Below are positions 5,148-5,429 of a stretch of 5,429 nucleotides of DNA, in pieces. Below the pieces are notes generated by a model. That model was not told the DNA's origin and ran no database searches. It saw only the letters and a program-made list of their open reading frames with translations. The DNA comes from Methanoregula sp. Its GTDB lineage: Archaea; Halobacteriota; Methanomicrobia; Methanomicrobiales; Methanospirillaceae. Each line of letters opens with the position of its first letter. The stretch's first letter is position 1. The position numbers and the translations under genes were made by a program. Location of the stretch: assembly GCA_026394635.1 (NCBI GenBank), contig JAPKXV010000412.1, positions 1-5,429 of the forward strand, given 5' to 3'.

Positions 5148-5429
5148 TCAGGGTACGCTGCCAATGAAGGTAACCAAGATGTTGTATATACCCGACTGAT
5201 CAGCCACGCCAATTGCCTGTCTTTGGTACACTCTTTGGGTAAACGATCCTGCTGTTGTCGTATTCTGCAGGAAGTTTGCGTAATCACTAGTGAGCGATGT
5301 GAAGGTCGAGTTGTCCTTGCTCAGCTGGAACGGAGTGGTCAGGTTCGAAGAGAGTGTACGGTTCATAAACCCCTTCTGTGACACTCTTGCATCCGATGCA
5401 TCTACGTGCCAATTGGTCGATGACGTGTT
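5148..5429 (-). CDS. C-terminal part of a sequon-rich surface protein, cut by the right edge
   Basis: The minus-strand frame is open from the window edge to TGA 5148-5150: 93 codons with no internal stop, so the gene begins outside the window. A GTG at 5384 is an internal codon. The visible part starts NTSSTNWHVDASDA and ends QSGIYNILVTFIGSVP. The layout is a Trp near the start, a PFQLS segment, a Gln/Val-rich strand (FTQRVYQRQ), and a final GxYNIxVTFxxS strand. It resembles the terminal beta domain of archaeal secreted proteins and, more distantly, WxL-type cell-surface domains. Five N-glycosylation sequons occur at visible residues 1, 23, 29, 40 and 56, strongly suggesting exposure outside the cell. 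The chain ends on the beta strand with no membrane anchor, so attachment must be through another protein, plausibly the anchored one encoded 101 bases downstream. The domain assignment is an inference; that it is a real gene is fairly sure. Confidence 0.62.
   Translation of the reverse strand, partial: NTSSTNWHVDASDARVSQKGFMNRTLSSNLTTPFQLSKDNSTFTSLTSDYANFLQNTTTAGSFTQRVYQRQAIGVADQSGIYNILVTFIGSVP

Noticed and set aside
1..5429. CRISPR array, tRNA, rRNA, insertion sequence or attachment site
   Set aside because: No regularly spaced repeats, no cloverleaf or conserved rRNA segment, and no transposase or integrase frame was seen on either strand.

Overview
The window looks like a chromosomal segment of a methanogenic euryarchaeon, most likely of the Methanomicrobiales (Methanoregula-like). 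That assignment is inferred from archaeal TATA-like boxes, GGTGA-type Shine-Dalgarno sites, oligo-T stops, and protein families that I associate with methanogens: a secreted metzincin with a PEGA-like domain, a membrane-tethered receiver protein, and a surface protein ending in a short hydrophobic segment plus basic tail. No similarity search was possible.

Layout. Bases 1-129 hold what may be the start of an unidentified minus-strand gene that runs off the left edge. Bases 130-533 are AT-rich and hold two perfect inverted repeats and a TATA-like box, but no convincing gene. A plus-strand cluster follows. It starts with a 35-codon reading frame (534-641) that reproduces the N-terminal signature of gas vesicle protein GvpA/GvpJ and then stops. 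Next come a 17-codon upstream reading frame (654-707) whose stop overlaps the next start as ATGA, a secreted HExxHxxxGxxD metallopeptidase (704-1828), and a protein with signal peptide, extracytoplasmic domain, one membrane helix and a cytoplasmic response-regulator receiver domain (1825-3123). The last two genes overlap by 4 bases (GTGA) and so are probably translationally coupled.

Between the convergent gene sets (3124-3624) lies the wreck of a minus-strand nucleotidyltransferase gene (3281-3517). It keeps the GS...DxD signature but has an in-frame TAG and is truncated at both ends. The minus strand then carries a two-gene surface-protein unit. The upstream gene, cut by the right edge (5148-5429), ends in a sequon-rich beta-type domain. 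The downstream gene (3625-5046) encodes a 473-residue secreted multi-domain protein with Ig-like domains, a ZU5-like domain, a Pro/Ala/Thr/Ser linker and a C-terminal membrane anchor.

How they may work together. The plus-strand pair suggests an envelope signalling or proteolysis unit: a secreted protease made together with a membrane receiver that lacks its own kinase. The minus-strand pair suggests a cell-surface assembly. Two dead or truncated genes (gas vesicle and nucleotidyltransferase) and several hairpins suggest a region that has been rearranged.
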